From Alkanindiges sp. (GTDB lineage: Bacteria > Pseudomonadota > Gammaproteobacteria > Pseudomonadales > Moraxellaceae): a stretch of 5,595 bases of DNA. This document shows, piece after piece, positions 5,164 to 5,595 of this stretch. The translations under genes and the position numbers were made by a program. The stretch lies in contig JASLIR010000453.1 of NCBI GenBank assembly GCA_030152125.1, positions 1 through 5,595 on the forward strand, read 5' to 3'. Positions within the stretch are counted from its first letter, which is position 1. Each line of letters opens with the position of its first letter. The notes beneath the pieces were generated by a model. The model saw only the letters and a program-made list of their open reading frames with translations, did not search any database and had not been told where the DNA came from.

Positions 5164-5595
5164 ATGCGCACGCATTTACAGCAGATGATTGATCTTATGC
5201 AAAAAATGCCAGAATCTTCCAGCCCGCAAGAGATTCGAGCCAATATTAAAGCCATTCTGGCTAATTTAAGCAGCCTGCCCGGCGTTTATAAAATGCTGGG
5301 CGCGGGCGGTGAGCTGCTGTATGTGGGCAAGGCAAAAAACCTGAAAAACCGCGTATCCAGCTATTTTGTTAAAACCATTGACCATCCCAAAACGCAGGCC
5401 TTGGTTGCCCGTATTGTCAATATTGAAACCATGGTAGTGCGCAGTGAAACCGAGGCGCTGCTGCTGGAACAAAACCTGATCAAGCAGCACCGCCCACCCT
5501 ATAACATCATGCTGCGTGATGATAAATCCTACCTGTATGTGTTTATTTCTGCTGATAAGCCCTATCCGAGGTTGGCTGCCGGGCGAGGCAAGTGG
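5164..5595 (+). CDS. uvrC: UvrC, excinuclease ABC subunit C, N-terminal part (partial)
   Basis: UvrC makes the dual incisions around UvrAB-marked DNA damage in nucleotide excision repair. The visible 144 codons cover the GIY-YIG endonuclease domain responsible for the 3' incision. PGVYKM (39-44) and [18 protein letters not shown] (51-68) are the GVY and YVG parts with the conserved Arg. [20 protein letters not shown] (95-114) holds the conserved Glu, and LRDDKSY (117-123) is a UvrC hallmark. The gene continues past the window. The start is uncertain: 5164 is the first in-frame ATG after a TAG at 5161, but ATGs at 5185, 5197 and 5206 are also in frame and none has a clear Shine-Dalgarno. The 5206 start leaves 24 residues before PGVY, closest to the 17 in E. 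coli UvrC, so the first 14 residues may not be translated. The upstream neighbour is a divergent DUF3015 gene, not the uvrY/gacA gene found there in many gammaproteobacteria. Confidence 0.95.
   Translation, partial: MRTHLQQMIDLMQKMPESSSPQEIRANIKAILANLSSLPGVYKMLGAGGELLYVGKAKNLKNRVSSYFVKTIDHPKTQALVARIVNIETMVVRSETEALLLEQNLIKQHRPPYNIMLRDDKSYLYVFISADKPYPRLAAGRGKW

Noticed and set aside
5266..5490. Minus-strand open frame opposite uvrC
   Set aside because: Entirely antisense to the conserved GIY-YIG domain.

Overview
The window looks like ordinary chromosome from a Gram-negative gammaproteobacterium. The lipid A hydroxylase gene lpxO, exported proteins of the DUF3015 and DUF4105 families, and the style of the uvrC product suggest a marine or soil lineage such as Cellvibrionales or a pseudomonad relative. 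That placement is inference from gene content; no rRNA or other marker is present. I see no insertion sequence, integrase, CRISPR array, tRNA or rRNA gene.

Layout, left to right. The tail of an unrecognised protein with a coiled-coil-like C-terminus (2-346, +) ends at a strong Rho-independent terminator. A gap of about 270 bases follows with no gene but three successive inverted repeats; the last one covers the start codon of the next gene. That gene (671-1369, +) encodes a class I SAM-dependent methyltransferase of the METTL21-like (Methyltransf_16) type. Next is lpxO (1480-2418, +), which has its own clear ribosome binding site and a possible extended -10 promoter. A hairpin terminator then separates lpxO from the convergent minus-strand genes.

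The minus-strand block, in order of transcription, is a small exported DUF3015 protein (4989-4504), a Rho-independent terminator, and a 645-residue exported protein (4428-2491). The latter joins a DUF4105 (Lnb_N_periplasmic-type) Cys/His domain to a C-terminal region resembling an outer-membrane beta-barrel. Divergent from DUF3015, the 5' part of uvrC (nucleotide excision repair) runs off the right end.

Three of the six genes (lpxO, DUF4105-barrel, DUF3015) concern the cell envelope, so the middle of the window reads as a small envelope neighbourhood between a methyltransferase and a DNA-repair gene. Whether these proteins work together is not shown by the sequence. The two points most worth a second look are the DUF4105-barrel fusion with intact catalytic-type residues and the structured leader of the methyltransferase gene.
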